Source: CG2-30-68-42 sp037440385 (GTDB taxonomy: Bacteria > Pseudomonadota > Gammaproteobacteria > Burkholderiales > Rhodocyclaceae). Taken from it: a stretch of DNA of 32,807 nt. Below the pieces are notes generated by a model, which did not search any database, was not told the origin of the DNA, and was given only the letters and a program-made list of their open reading frames with translations. The DNA is taken from assembly GCA_037440385.1 (NCBI GenBank), contig JBBIUI010000019.1, positions 1 through 32,807 on the forward strand, in the 5' to 3' direction. Position 1 is the stretch's first letter, and each line of letters opens with the position of its first letter. This document shows, piece by piece, positions 1 to 7,907 of this stretch. The position numbers and the translations under genes were made by a program.

Positions 1-940
1 GGCACGGCACCGCCAGCGCGGTGGTCTCCTCCTGCATGCCGCCGGAATCGGTCAGCACGACGGCCGCCGCCGACATCAGGCCCAGCATCTCCAGGTAGCC
101 CTGCGGCGGAAGCACGGTGATGCGCGTCCCGTCGAGCTCGCCGCTCAGCCCGAAGGCGTCGATGTTGCGGCGGGTGCGCGGATGCATCGCGAACACCAGC
201 GGCAGCCGCTCGGCCACCTCGCGCAGCGCGCGCAGCAGGGGCGCCAGCGAATCGGGATGATCGACGTTCGACGGCCGGTGCAGCGTGACGACGCCGAACC
301 CGTTCGCCAGCACGCCGGCATCCGCGCCGCAGCGCGCGAGCGTGGCCGAGGGCGCGTGCGCGTGTTCGAGATGGGCGCGCAGCGAGTCGATCATGACGTT
401 GCCCGCGAAGTACGCGCGCGCCGTGTCGATGCCCTCCCGCGCCAGGTTGTCGAACGCCGTCCGCTCGGTGACGTAGAGCACGTCGGAGATCTGGTCGGTG
501 AGCACGCGATTGATCTCCTCGGGCATGCCCCGGTCGAAACTGCGCAGGCCGGCCTCGACATGCACGACGGGGATGCCCTTCTTGACGGCGACCAGCGCGC
601 AGGCGAGCGTCGAATTGACATCGCCCACCACCAGCACGCACGCGGGCCGATGCGCGTCCGCGACGATTCGAAGGAGCAGCTTCCATTCGGCGGTCTGCAC
701 CGCGTGCGAGGCCGAGCCGACCTCCAGATTGATGTCCGGTCGCGGCAGCCGCAGGTCGGCGAACAGCCGGTCGTTCATGTCGCGGTCGTAGTGCTGCCCG
801 GTATGCACGAGCAGGTGCGGCAGCGGCGGATCGTGCCGATCGAACGCGCGGATGATCGGCGCCATCTTCATGTAGTTGGGGCGCGCGCCCACCACGCACA
901 GCACGGGACCGGTGCGCCCGCTGGGACGGGGATCGTTCAT
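1..940 (-). CDS. wecB: UDP-N-acetylglucosamine 2-epimerase (non-hydrolysing), C-terminus cut by window edge
   Basis: The enzyme interconverts UDP-GlcNAc and UDP-ManNAc in the cytoplasm and so supplies ManNAc-type precursors for surface polysaccharide. I translated the minus strand by hand from the ATG at 938-940. It reads without a stop for 313 codons to the window edge, starting MNDPRPSGRTGPVLCVVGAR. Family motifs appear in order: the N-terminal GARPNYMKMAP loop, HTGQHYD near residue 47, the VHVEAGLRS segment, TLHRPSNVD (the conserved active-site His-Arg pair) and, near the cut end, LTDSGGMQEE of the UDP-binding Rossmann half. The usual length is about 360-390 residues, so roughly 60 are missing. 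It follows the ATPase gene on the same strand after a 540-bp repeat-filled gap. A WecB homologue is a regular member of XrtA-type EPS loci. Overlapping plus-strand open frames are shadows. Confidence 0.93.
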   Translation of the reverse strand, partial: MNDPRPSGRTGPVLCVVGARPNYMKMAPIIRAFDRHDPPLPHLLVHTGQHYDRDMNDRLFADLRLPRPDINLEVGSASHAVQTAEWKLLLRIVADAHRPACVLVVGDVNSTLACALVAVKKGIPVVHVEAGLRSFDRGMPEEINRVLTDQISDVLYVTERTAFDNLAREGIDTARAYFAGNVMIDSLRAHLEHAHAPSATLARCGADAGVLANGFGVVTLHRPSNVDHPDSLAPLLRALREVAERLPLVFAMHPRTRRNIDAFGLSGELDGTRITVLPPQGYLEMLGLMSAAAVVLTDSGGMQEETTALAVPC

Positions 941-1079
941 GATTCAGCGCAGGTTCGAGCGGCCATGCCCGGCCGATCGGGCCGAAACGACGCGAGTCGC
1001 CGGTTCATGGAATTGCACGGTTCGCGTTTGCGGTGATCGCAAAACGCGCGCCCGCGTTCCCGGTCGTCGTCCTCTCCGG

Positions 1080-1200
1080 TCGTCGCGAAGCGCGCAGCGA
1101 CATTTCCCGTCGTTTCGAGGAGCACGGCGACATTTCCCGTCATTGCGAGGAGCGCAGCGACATTTCCCGTCATTGCGAGGAGCGCAGCGACGAAGCAATC
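1080..1200 (+). repeat. Tandem 30-bp repeat units, forward orientation
   Basis: The block CGACATTTCCCGT recurs at 1098-1110, 1128-1140 and 1158-1170, an exact 30-bp period. Each is joined to a version of CATTGCGAGGAGCGCAG. The last unit (1168-1200) ends in GCGACGAAGCAATC, the form of a widespread bacterial dispersed palindromic repeat (TCATTGCGAGGAGCG followed by CGAAGCAATC). Earlier units are more degenerate. The spacers are not unique sequences, so this is not a CRISPR. Confidence 0.9.
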
Positions 1201-1210
1201 TCTCTGTCCG

Positions 1211-1290
1211 GTCATCGCGGGATGCGTGGCCACGAAGCAATCCCCGCGCCTGCCCGAGGGCCGCTGCGCGCTTCGCGCGGGATTGCTTCG
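1211..1290. repeat. Inverted repeat linking the forward and reverse arrays
   Basis: A degenerate forward unit begins at 1211 with GTCATCGCGG. CGAAGCAATCCC at 1233-1244 is the perfect reverse complement of GGGATTGCTTCG at 1279-1290, with a 34-base loop. The two arms join the forward units on the left to the reverse units on the right, so the whole block can fold into a long stem. A transcript running through could form a strong hairpin between the ATPase gene and wecB. Confidence 0.8.
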
Positions 1291-1433
1291 TCGGGCTTCG
1301 CCCTCCTCGCAATGACGGAGCAAGCGGACTTCGTCGGGCTTCGCCCTCCTCGCAATGACGGAGCATTCGGACTTCGTCGGGCTTCGCCCTCCTCGCGATG
1401 GCGGAACATCGGGGCTTCGCCCCTCGCGATGAC
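1286..1433 (-). repeat. Tandem 43-bp repeat units, reverse orientation
   Basis: Units starting CTTCGTCGGGCTTCGCCCTC begin at 1286, 1329 and 1372, an exact 43-bp period. Each continues CTCGCAATGACGG or a one- or two-base variant. A shortened fourth copy lies at 1411-1433. These are the reverse complement of the dispersed repeat family seen at 1141-1200. Internal GGGCTTCGCCC is itself a small hairpin. Confidence 0.9.
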
Positions 1434-1480
1434 GGGCACCGGGGCGTCGTCGCGATCGAGCTGCTGCGCGGCCGGGAACG

Positions 1481-2575
1481 TCACGGCTCCTCGCGTGCGC
1501 CCCTGGGCCTGGGCCGGTCGAGCGCGCGCTGAAGCAGCGCGAGCGTCTCGCCCATCGTCTTTTCGAGGCGCACGAGGCGCTCCTCGATGCGCGCGGCCTG
1601 GAAGCGCACCGCGAGATCGCGCGCCTGCGCGGCGTCCTCGCCGCCTTCGATCTCGCACGCGCCGGCATCGATCGCCTCGGCCGCCGAGCCGGTCTTGATC
1701 GGGATCACATTGGCTCCCAGCGCCTCGGCGGGCGCCGCGTTCGCTTCGCGGGACTGGTCCTGGCCCGCCTCGGCCTTCATCTCCTCGACGACCGCATCGA
1801 CGTCGGCGCGCGCGAGCACGTTCTTGCCCTCGAGGAATCCGGCGAGCAGCAGCCGGTCGCACAGCGTGTTGATGCGCCGGGGGATTCCGCTCGTGAAATC
1901 GAACACCAGATCGAACACGCCGTCCTCGAAACGCGGGTTGCCCTTCCAGCCGACCAGCGCGAGGCGGTGCTCGATGTACGCGCGGGTCTCGCCGGCATCC
2001 ATCGGTCCGAGATGGTACGAGGCGATCACGCGCTGCCTCAACTGCTGCATGTTGTCGCCGGCCATCATCTCGCGGAACTCGGGCTGTCCGACCAGGAAGC
2101 TCTGGAGCAGGGCGTGCTCGCCGAGCTGGAAGTTCGACAGCATGCGCAGCTCCTCGACGGCGCGCTGCGTGAGGTTCTGCGCCTCGTCGACGATCAGCAG
2201 CGCGCGCTTGCCCACCGCCGTCAGCGACACCAGGAACATCTCCAGCCCGAGCAGGATGTCGGCCTTCTCCAGCCGCTTGCTGCGCAATCCGAACGCCGCC
2301 GAGACCATGCGAAGGATGTCCTCGGCGTCGAGCTGGGTGCTGACGAGCTGCGCGGCGACGACCCGGTTCGGATCGAGCTTCTGCAGCAGATGGCGCACCA
2401 GTGTGGTCTTGCCGGCGCCCACCTCGCCGGTGATGACGATGAAGCCCTCGTTCTGATGCAGCCCGTATTCGAGATAGGACAGCGCGCGGTGGTGCCCGCG
2501 GCTGTCGAAGTAGAACGTCGGATCGGGATTGAGCTGGAACGGTTTGGCCGTCAGCCCGTAGAAGGTCTCATACAT
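1481..2575 (-). CDS. XrtA/PEP-CTERM locus ATPase (ExeA-like AAA ATPase)
   Basis: This cytoplasmic P-loop ATPase of the ExeA/GspA type belongs to the subfamily fixed in exosortase EPS loci, where it is thought to help polymer or protein export. The 364-residue product begins MYETFYGLTAKPFQLNPDP, the family N-terminus. Walker A is GEVGAGKTT at about 50-58 and Walker B is LLIVDEAQ at about 126-133. A sensor/arginine region follows near 195-240 (SGIPRRINTLCDRLL). The last roughly 90 residues are Ala/Arg/Glu-rich and less typical. The start is the ATG at 2573-2575. It lies 118 bp downstream of the beta-barrel gene on the same strand. The precise role is inferred from locus association; no peptidoglycan-binding domain is visible. 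Confidence 0.9.
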   Translation of the reverse strand: MYETFYGLTAKPFQLNPDPTFYFDSRGHHRALSYLEYGLHQNEGFIVITGEVGAGKTTLVRHLLQKLDPNRVVAAQLVSTQLDAEDILRMVSAAFGLRSKRLEKADILLGLEMFLVSLTAVGKRALLIVDEAQNLTQRAVEELRMLSNFQLGEHALLQSFLVGQPEFREMMAGDNMQQLRQRVIASYHLGPMDAGETRAYIEHRLALVGWKGNPRFEDGVFDLVFDFTSGIPRRINTLCDRLLLAGFLEGKNVLARADVDAVVEEMKAEAGQDQSREANAAPAEALGANVIPIKTGSAAEAIDAGACEIEGGEDAAQARDLAVRFQAARIEERLVRLEKTMGETLALLQRALDRPRPRGAREEP

Positions 2576-2693
2576 GGTGACGCCTCATGACGGCCGGACA
2601 CCGCGCATCTTAAGCGATCGCGAATGCATCCGAGCGTGCGATGTACAACATTGCGCGCGATTCCGTCCCGCGCGCCGGCGCCGCCGGTGACGC

Positions 2694-4229
2694 TCAGAAG
2701 AACGTGTATCGCAACGTGCCCACGACGGCGTTCTCCTGATAACCGGCCGCCCCGCCGCCGCCGCTGGACAGGGTGCGGCGCACGCCCAGCGTGCCGTTGG
2801 TCCGGGCGCCCAGCCGCGAGGACAAGGTCAGGTTGATCGCGTTCTGCCGGCTCGTCGGCGAGCCCGCGGCGTCGCTGCTGCTTTGCGTGCGCGTGAAGCC
2901 TGCGATGCCGGAGGTCAGCGGACTCAGCGCATGGCTGAACTGCAGGCTGTAGCTTTGCGTCGTGATCGACGACGCGGCGCTCAGGTCGTCGGCGAAGGCG
3001 ATCCCCTCGCTTGCGGAGCGGGACTCGGATCGCGACGCGCTGGCCGTGAGCGCGTTGCGCGCGCCTCGGATCGTGAAGGAGCCGAATGCGCGCCGCGAGA
3101 TCAGGACGCGGTTGGTCAGGAACAGGCGCTGTTCGAGGCCGATGCCCACGATTCCGGCACGGATCCACGCGTTCAGCAGAGCGAGCCTCGTGGCGGGATC
3201 GGGCTCGGCGGCGAGCAGCTCGGCGAAGCCCGGCGGCAACAGCAACACCGGCACGGCCCCGGTGAAGAGCTGGTCGGAGGTCGTGACATCGCGCGTGAAG
3301 CCGAGATTGAAGGCGGAATGCGGCATGCGATGGCTCATCTGCAACGAATAGCCGTTGCCGAAGAACCGGCGGTCATAATCGGCCGTGACACTGGTTCGCA
3401 CGGTGGGCTGCCAGCTCACGCCCGCACCCTTGGTCGTGAACGAGCCGGTCGAAGAATAATTGTTGGTCTCGTGTCCGAGCCGTCCGGCCAACCGCAGCGT
3501 GCGATCCACCGCGTAGGTCAGCGACGCCCCGTACCGGTCGCTGTTGACATCCTGGGAACCCTGCACGTCGCGCCGCGAGGTCAGGAAATCGAGATTCCAG
3601 CCCAGCGCACCGTAGGCATTGGATTGCCCCACCCGGCCGGACCACTGCTTCGTGCGGGTCGTCTGGATCTGGGACGAGTCGGTGCCCGAATACGTGAAGG
3701 TGTGGCGCAGTTCGTAGTCGAGGCCGCCCGGAGCGCGCCCGCGGATGAAAGGGCTCAGCGACACGGCACGCACTTCCGCGCGGTTGCCGGTCACGGAGCC
3801 CGCATCGCCCGCCTGCGTGCCGAACGCCGACACCGACGTCTCCGTGACGCTCGCACGCGCATCGAGAAAGACGAGCTTGTCGACGAGTTCGATCGAACCG
3901 TCGTTGCTCAGGCCCAGCGTGTTCCGGAACCGGTTGCGGCTGGAGTCGCGCGCATAGGCCAGAACCGACGGCGAGTACTCGGCGCGGACCTTGAAGGTCG
4001 GGAAGGTCCCGGTCAGCGACAGGCTGGGCGAGACCTCGGTGATCCAGTCGCTCGAACGGGAGCCCGATGCCGAGAGCGCGACGTTGTCGGTATAGGTTTC
4101 ACGCAGCGATACCGCTGCACCGAGCTTCCACCCAGCGGCAAATGCCGATGCGCAGGCCGCCAGCCCCGCGCCTGCCACCAGCGCCGCCCAGATGAAGTGT
4201 GCCGTCCTGCCGCGCCCGCCTTTCCGCAT
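2694..4229 (-). CDS. PEP-CTERM locus outer-membrane beta-barrel protein (TIGR03016-like)
   Basis: A predicted outer-membrane protein found in XrtA-type EPS loci, possibly the outer-membrane partner for polymer secretion. The open frame extends to 5294, but its upstream part is a shadow of the kinase gene. I place the start at the ATG at 4227-4229 because it opens a signal peptide (Arg/Lys-rich MRKGGRGRT, then a hydrophobic stretch ending ASAFAAG). The mature part (about 480 residues) has alternating aromatic/polar strands such as RETYTDNVALSASGS and LRYTFF, and ends in Phe, as outer-membrane barrels usually do. Total 511 residues. It lies 35 bp after the kinase stop on the same strand. Family assignment comes from sequence style and position; function is not established. 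Confidence 0.85.
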   Translation of the reverse strand: MRKGGRGRTAHFIWAALVAGAGLAACASAFAAGWKLGAAVSLRETYTDNVALSASGSRSSDWITEVSPSLSLTGTFPTFKVRAEYSPSVLAYARDSSRNRFRNTLGLSNDGSIELVDKLVFLDARASVTETSVSAFGTQAGDAGSVTGNRAEVRAVSLSPFIRGRAPGGLDYELRHTFTYSGTDSSQIQTTRTKQWSGRVGQSNAYGALGWNLDFLTSRRDVQGSQDVNSDRYGASLTYAVDRTLRLAGRLGHETNNYSSTGSFTTKGAGVSWQPTVRTSVTADYDRRFFGNGYSLQMSHRMPHSAFNLGFTRDVTTSDQLFTGAVPVLLLPPGFAELLAAEPDPATRLALLNAWIRAGIVGIGLEQRLFLTNRVLISRRAFGSFTIRGARNALTASASRSESRSASEGIAFADDLSAASSITTQSYSLQFSHALSPLTSGIAGFTRTQSSSDAAGSPTSRQNAINLTLSSRLGARTNGTLGVRRTLSSGGGGAAGYQENAVVGTLRYTFF

Positions 4230-4264
4230 CGGTTCCCACCCGGTGTCCGGAGCCCGGGTCCGGC

Positions 4265-5242
4265 TCAGGCGCCCTCGCCATAGCCGTAGCCGCCGTAGCC
4301 ATAGTAGCCATAGTAGCCGTAGTAGCTGCCCGCCTTGCTCCGCGAGCTCTTGTTTAGCATAAGCAGCTTGACCGGACAAGCCTCGATCGTCGTCAGCGCC
4401 TGCTTGAGCGTCGCATGTGTGGTTTTCTCCGCCTCGACGACCATGACGATCTGGCCCATGTGCGCCGCCAGCGTACGCGCCTCGGTGGTCACCAGCAGCG
4501 GCGGGGAATCGAACACGATGATGCGATCGGGATAGCGGTTGGCCATCTCGCCGAGGAGCTGGATCATCGCGTCGCTCGCCAGCAGCTCGGTCGCGCGCGA
4601 ATACGCGGTGCCGGCCGGAAGCAGCGTGAGCCGCTCGATGTTGGTCCTGAGCATCACGTCGCTCAGCGCGAGGCGGTCGCCCGCGACGACATCCATCAGT
4701 CCCTTCGTCGGGGGCAGGCCGAGCACGTTGAGCACCGATTGGCGCGCGAGGTCGGCATCGACCAGCAGCACCGTGTTGTCGAGCTCCGTCGCGATGCTCA
4801 TCGCCAGGTTGATCGCCGTGAAGCTCTTGCCTTCGCCGGGCATCGAACTGGTCACCATGATCAGGTTGCCGTTCTGGACCGGCGCGGCACCCTTGCCCTG
4901 CGCGTTCATGATCAGCGGGCGCTTGACCACGCGATACTCGTCCGCGATCTGCGAGCGCGGCGCATCCGGCGTGACGAACCCGCTCGCGGCCAGCCGCGCG
5001 AGATCGACCTCGACATGGCGCGACACCTCGACCGGCGCATCGGGTCGTGCCTTCCCGGCGGGCGCCGGCGCGGGCTGCGCGGCGGCCGCCGGATGCAGCG
5101 AAGGTTCGCGTTGACCGAACTCGTCTCCGGACAGCGAGCGCCGGAGCGTTTCGACGTCGGGCACGGCGTCCTCGCCGGGCAGTTCGAGGCCGGCGCGCTT
5201 GAGTTCCTCCAGCCGCTGGACGGCTTTCTCGATCAGGCTCAA
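4265..5242 (-). CDS. XrtA-associated bacterial tyrosine autokinase (BY-kinase)
   Basis: The cytoplasmic kinase module of the polysaccharide co-polymerase autophosphorylates on a C-terminal Tyr cluster and works with the Wzz-like protein encoded just upstream. The 325-residue product starts MSLIEKAVQRLEELKRAG, the usual start of this subfamily. It carries Walker A TSSMPGEGKS at about 131-140, Walker A' VLLVDADLARQ at about 158-168 and Walker B IIVFDSPPLL near 225. The last 19 residues are almost only Tyr and Gly (YYGYYGYYGYGGYGYGEGA). A Pro/Ala-rich linker at about 50-70 separates the N-terminal helix from the kinase. As in proteobacterial XrtA loci, kinase and membrane domains are separate genes. 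The Tyr tract is encoded by a tandem repeat (see 4279-4326). Confidence 0.93.
   Translation of the reverse strand: MSLIEKAVQRLEELKRAGLELPGEDAVPDVETLRRSLSGDEFGQREPSLHPAAAAQPAPAPAGKARPDAPVEVSRHVEVDLARLAASGFVTPDAPRSQIADEYRVVKRPLIMNAQGKGAAPVQNGNLIMVTSSMPGEGKSFTAINLAMSIATELDNTVLLVDADLARQSVLNVLGLPPTKGLMDVVAGDRLALSDVMLRTNIERLTLLPAGTAYSRATELLASDAMIQLLGEMANRYPDRIIVFDSPPLLVTTEARTLAAHMGQIVMVVEAEKTTHATLKQALTTIEACPVKLLMLNKSSRSKAGSYYGYYGYYGYGGYGYGEGA
4279..4326 (-). repeat. Tandem Tyr-Tyr-Gly codon repeat in the kinase tail
   Basis: On the coding strand, units of TACTAYGGC repeat in a 9-bp period and then degrade into GGCTACGGC-type codons. Because the unit is a multiple of three, gain or loss of a unit would change the number of phosphorylatable Tyr residues without breaking the frame. 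Confidence 0.75.
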
Positions 5243-5322
5243 CGATGTCTCCCGGAATTCCCGCAGGTGCGCCGGGGCGCGAAGCCGGCTTCAAGCGAGC
5301 GTTCGATCGGCATTTCGTCGTC

Positions 5323-6888
5323 TCAGCCGCGCGCGGTCAGCAAGAGGAAGGCCAGCCCGCCGGCGTAGGCCGCGATCAGCCCGCCGAGCCCCGACAGGAA
5401 CAGCAGCGCGCGGCGCCGCGACTTCTTCAGCCAGTCCTGGCCGGGCAGCAGGCTCACGGCCCCGAGCACCGGCAGGCCGGTCACCTCGCGCAGCGTGCGT
5501 GCATCGAAGAACGCCGGCCGGATCTGGCTCATCACGAAGGTCAGGCCGAGACCGGCGGCGAGCGCGACCGCGAACAGGGCCGAGAGCAGCACCGGCCGGT
5601 TCGGCGCGACCGGTTTGGGCGCGACCCGCGGCGGTTCGATCAGGCGGAAGTCGGCCAGCGTCGCGGTGGTGTCCAGCTCGCTCGAGATGCTCGCCGATTC
5701 GCGCCGCGACAGGAGCTGATCGTAATTGCGCTTGTTGATGTCGTAGTCGCGGTTCAGTTGCTGAAACTCGGCCTCGATCTGGGGCTGCATCTCGAGCCGC
5801 TTGCGCAACTTCGTCAGGCGCGCTTCGTATTCCGCCACGCGCGAGCGCAACGACGCGACGTTCGCCTCGGCCTCGGCCAGCGAGATCTTGAGCTGCTGGG
5901 TGACCGGATTGGCCATCGGCGCGACGGCTGCGACCGACTTCGGCGTCGCGGTCTTCTTTTTCTTTTCGACCTCGCGGCGCTTGTCCTGCTCGAGCTGCGC
6001 GATGACCCGCCGGGTGCCGATGACATCGGGATGTCCTTCGGTGTACTTGCGCAGCATCTCGTCGAGGTTGCGCTTGAGCGCGTCGATCCGGCTGTCGATC
6101 TCCGGCACCGAATAGTCGGTGACCGGATCGGCACCCTTCTGGGCGACGATCAGCTCGTCTTCGCCCGACGCGAGCTGGCGCTTGAGCGCGTCGCGCGAAT
6201 TCTCGGCCTCGCGCAACTGCAGAGTCGCCTCGCGCACCTGGGAACCGAGCTCGGTCATCCGGGCGAACGAGTCCTTGCCGAACTCCTCGTCGACCGCCAG
6301 GTTCTTCAGCTTGAACTCCTTCAGCCGGTTTTCCCCCTCGATCAGCTTCTGCTCGTAGGACTTGATCTGTTCCTCGATGAACTTGCGCGCCGAGTCGGTA
6401 TCCTTTCGCTTGTCCCCGAGGCCGGATTCGACGAAGATCGTCACCAGCGACTGCACGACCTTCTTGGCCTTGTCGGGATTCACGTCGCGATAGGCGATGT
6501 TGTACAGGTTGTCGCCGCGGGCCGCGCCGAGCTTGATCGAGTTCATCATCGAATCGACGAGCTGGTCCTTGTCCTTCTGACCCTTGACGCCCAGGTCGAG
6601 ATCGGACATGCGGATGACCTTCTCGACGTTCGGGCGCGTGAGCAGGGTGCGCGCCAGCATCCCGACCTGCTGGTTGACGTCCGGCTGGACCGCCAGGCCC
6701 GCCATCAGCGGCTTGAGCACCGACTGGGTGTCGACGAAGATGCGCGCGGTGGCCTCGTACTGGTTCGGAATCGACAGGATCACCCCTGTGCCGACCAGCC
6801 CGACCGCCCAGGCGGTGGCGAGCCCGCCCCAGCGGTATTTCCACATCCCGCGGATGTAGTTGAAGATCTCCCGGATCAGCTCGTCCAT
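5323..6888 (-). CDS. XrtA-system polysaccharide chain-length determinant (Wzz/GNVR family)
   Basis: This inner-membrane polysaccharide co-polymerase sets EPS chain length and connects the kinase to the export channel. The 521-residue product begins MDELIREIFNYIRGMWKYRW. A first membrane segment lies at about 24-42 (ATAWAVGLVGTGVILSI). A long periplasmic, coiled-coil-rich region with many Glu/Lys/Arg heptads follows. A conserved GNVR-like block (EAEFQQLNRDYDINKRNYDQ) precedes the second membrane segment near 430-455 (LLSALFAVALAAGLGLTFVM). A further hydrophobic segment lies at the C-terminus. Length and layout match the PEP-CTERM chain-length family rather than enterobacterial Wzz. The start is the ATG at 6886-6888, 100 bp after the export gene stop. 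The kinase follows on the same strand after 80 bp. Confidence 0.93.
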   Translation of the reverse strand: MDELIREIFNYIRGMWKYRWGGLATAWAVGLVGTGVILSIPNQYEATARIFVDTQSVLKPLMAGLAVQPDVNQQVGMLARTLLTRPNVEKVIRMSDLDLGVKGQKDKDQLVDSMMNSIKLGAARGDNLYNIAYRDVNPDKAKKVVQSLVTIFVESGLGDKRKDTDSARKFIEEQIKSYEQKLIEGENRLKEFKLKNLAVDEEFGKDSFARMTELGSQVREATLQLREAENSRDALKRQLASGEDELIVAQKGADPVTDYSVPEIDSRIDALKRNLDEMLRKYTEGHPDVIGTRRVIAQLEQDKRREVEKKKKTATPKSVAAVAPMANPVTQQLKISLAEAEANVASLRSRVAEYEARLTKLRKRLEMQPQIEAEFQQLNRDYDINKRNYDQLLSRRESASISSELDTTATLADFRLIEPPRVAPKPVAPNRPVLLSALFAVALAAGLGLTFVMSQIRPAFFDARTLREVTGLPVLGAVSLLPGQDWLKKSRRRALLFLSGLGGLIAAYAGGLAFLLLTARG

Positions 6889-6988
6889 TCGGCAACCCTG
6901 TCATGGCGCGGCGCCCGGCCGCCCGTGCGCACGCGCACCCGATCACTCGTGCGGGCGCGGCGCCCCCGCCGCGACTCCGTTCCTGCGC

Positions 6989-7606
6989 TCAGAACCAGCT
7001 CTGCGGAATGATCAGGATGTCGCCGGGCTTGACATCGACGTTCGCCGACACGTCGCCCTTCCGGATCAGGTCCTTCAGCCGCACGCCGTACTGCTTGCCC
7101 TCGGAGGTGCGCAGGATCGAGGCGCGGTTGCCGTCTGCGAAATCGGTGATGCCGCCCACCGCGATCATCACGTCGAGCAGCGTCATCTTCTGCTTGTAGG
7201 GCAGCAACTGCGGCTTGGCCGCCTCGCCGATCACGCGGATCTGCTCGCTGAACGGCCCGCTGAACCCGCCGACGATCACGGTAACGACCGGATCGCGGAT
7301 GAATTTAGCCAGCGCCTTCTCGATGTCGCGCGCCAGCGTCGAAGGATCCTTGCCCATCGCCGGCAGATCCTCGACCAGCGGCGTCGTGATCTTGCCGTCC
7401 GGGCGCACCGGCACCGTCATCGACAGCTCCGGGTTGCGCCACACGATGATGTTCACGCTGTCGCCCGGACCGATGATGTAGTTGTAGTCCGGCGTGGCCG
7501 CCGCAGTGGGCGCAGGCGGATACTCGCTGGCGCAGCCCGCGAGCAGGATCGCGGCCACTCCCGCCAGACACAACCTGCCGATCGATGCTGACTTTCTGTT
7601 CTGCAT
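6989..7606 (-). CDS. XrtA-system polysaccharide export lipoprotein (Wza-like, PES domain)
   Basis: A periplasmic/outer-membrane polysaccharide export protein, the likely exit channel component for the EPS. From the ATG at 7604-7606 it has a lipoprotein signal peptide with lipobox LLAGC at Cys25. A PES domain follows (YIIGPGDSVNIIVWRNPELS near 45-65, then VRPDGKITTPLVEDLPA). After that comes a SLBB-type beta-grasp region with VGGITDFADGNRASILR. The C-terminus KPGDILIIPQSWF is the family signature end. The product is 205 residues, shorter than E. coli Wza (379), as expected for this subfamily. A longer frame from 7705 exists, but the lipobox and a good Shine-Dalgarno sequence (reverse complement of 7609-7616, GGGAGGGG) fix the inner start. 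It appears to be the first gene of the minus-strand EPS operon. Confidence 0.94.
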   Translation of the reverse strand: MQNRKSASIGRLCLAGVAAILLAGCASEYPPAPTAAATPDYNYIIGPGDSVNIIVWRNPELSMTVPVRPDGKITTPLVEDLPAMGKDPSTLARDIEKALAKFIRDPVVTVIVGGFSGPFSEQIRVIGEAAKPQLLPYKQKMTLLDVMIAVGGITDFADGNRASILRTSEGKQYGVRLKDLIRKGDVSANVDVKPGDILIIPQSWF

Positions 7607-7608
7607 GA

Positions 7609-7616
7609 CCCCTCCC
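7609..7616 (-). promoter_or_regulatory. Shine-Dalgarno sequence that fixes the export gene start
   Basis: The minus-strand sequence GGGAGGGG lies a few bases before the ATG at 7604-7606. It supports that ATG over the upstream in-frame start at 7705, which would place 33 non-signal residues before the lipoprotein signal peptide. Confidence 0.7.
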
Positions 7617-7907
7617 GATGCATGTGGCCCCGAGCGACGAAGGCCGATGTTACCCGCTAACTTCGCGGAACCGTAGGAAAAAGTACGCACGGAAAGATAC
7701 CCCATTTCCGCCCCGGCGTGCCGTTTCGCGCCCGCCCGTCACGCGCGCCCCGCCCCGCCCGATCGCGCACGGGCCGGCCGCGGCCCGAGGAGTCCCCGGC
7801 GGTACCTTGTCATTGCAAGGAGGGCGAACGCCGACGAAGCCCCGGCACCAGTGTTGGCGAGTAGGTAAAGATTGCACCCGTACATTCGGACTTTGAGTGC
7901 GGCAAAG
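7617..7907. other. Intergenic region upstream of the EPS export operon
   Basis: No gene is visible here. The part nearest the export gene is relatively AT-rich (about 7670-7710) and is the natural place for the operon promoter, but I could not assign a convincing sigma-54 or sigma-70 element. Further out lies one repeat copy (7810-7840) and then the border of the transposase remnant. Confidence 0.6.
7810..7840 (+). repeat. Solo copy of the dispersed palindromic repeat
   Basis: GTCATTGCAAGGAGGGCGAA followed by CGCCGACGAAGCC matches the repeat family at 1141-1200 with a few changes (TCATTGCGAGGAGCG...CGACGAAGC). It lies about 70 bp before the IS3 remnant, so the same repeat family occurs on both sides of the minus-strand export operon. 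Confidence 0.75.

Larger units (their letters stand above)
941..1480. other. 540-bp intergenic block without a gene
   Basis: This stretch lies between wecB and the ATPase gene. It holds a tandem and inverted array of a dispersed palindromic repeat (annotated separately) flanked by short unique DNA. Open frames across it on both strands translate the repeat (peptides such as HCEERSDEAI or FVGLRPPRND) and show no protein-family features. No clear promoter or intrinsic terminator with a T-run was seen. Confidence 0.8.

Noticed and set aside
182..1036. Plus-strand open frame of 284 codons near the left edge
   Set aside because: The minus strand encodes a clear WecB over the same bases; the plus frame has no recognisable domain.
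1080..1433. CRISPR-like look of regularly spaced repeats
   Set aside because: There are no unique spacers: units abut with fixed periods of 30 and 43 bp, are degenerate, and occur in both orientations; no cas genes are near.
5245..7011. Long plus-strand open frame of 588 codons
   Set aside because: It lies opposite the chain-length determinant and its product is a low-complexity Arg/Asp/Leu/Gln string without motifs; an antisense shadow of GC-rich coding DNA.
7712..7728. Minus-strand CGGCACG as a possible -24 element of the export operon
   Set aside because: The position of the -12 element reads GGCG-like sequence instead of TTGC; a chance match in GC-rich DNA.
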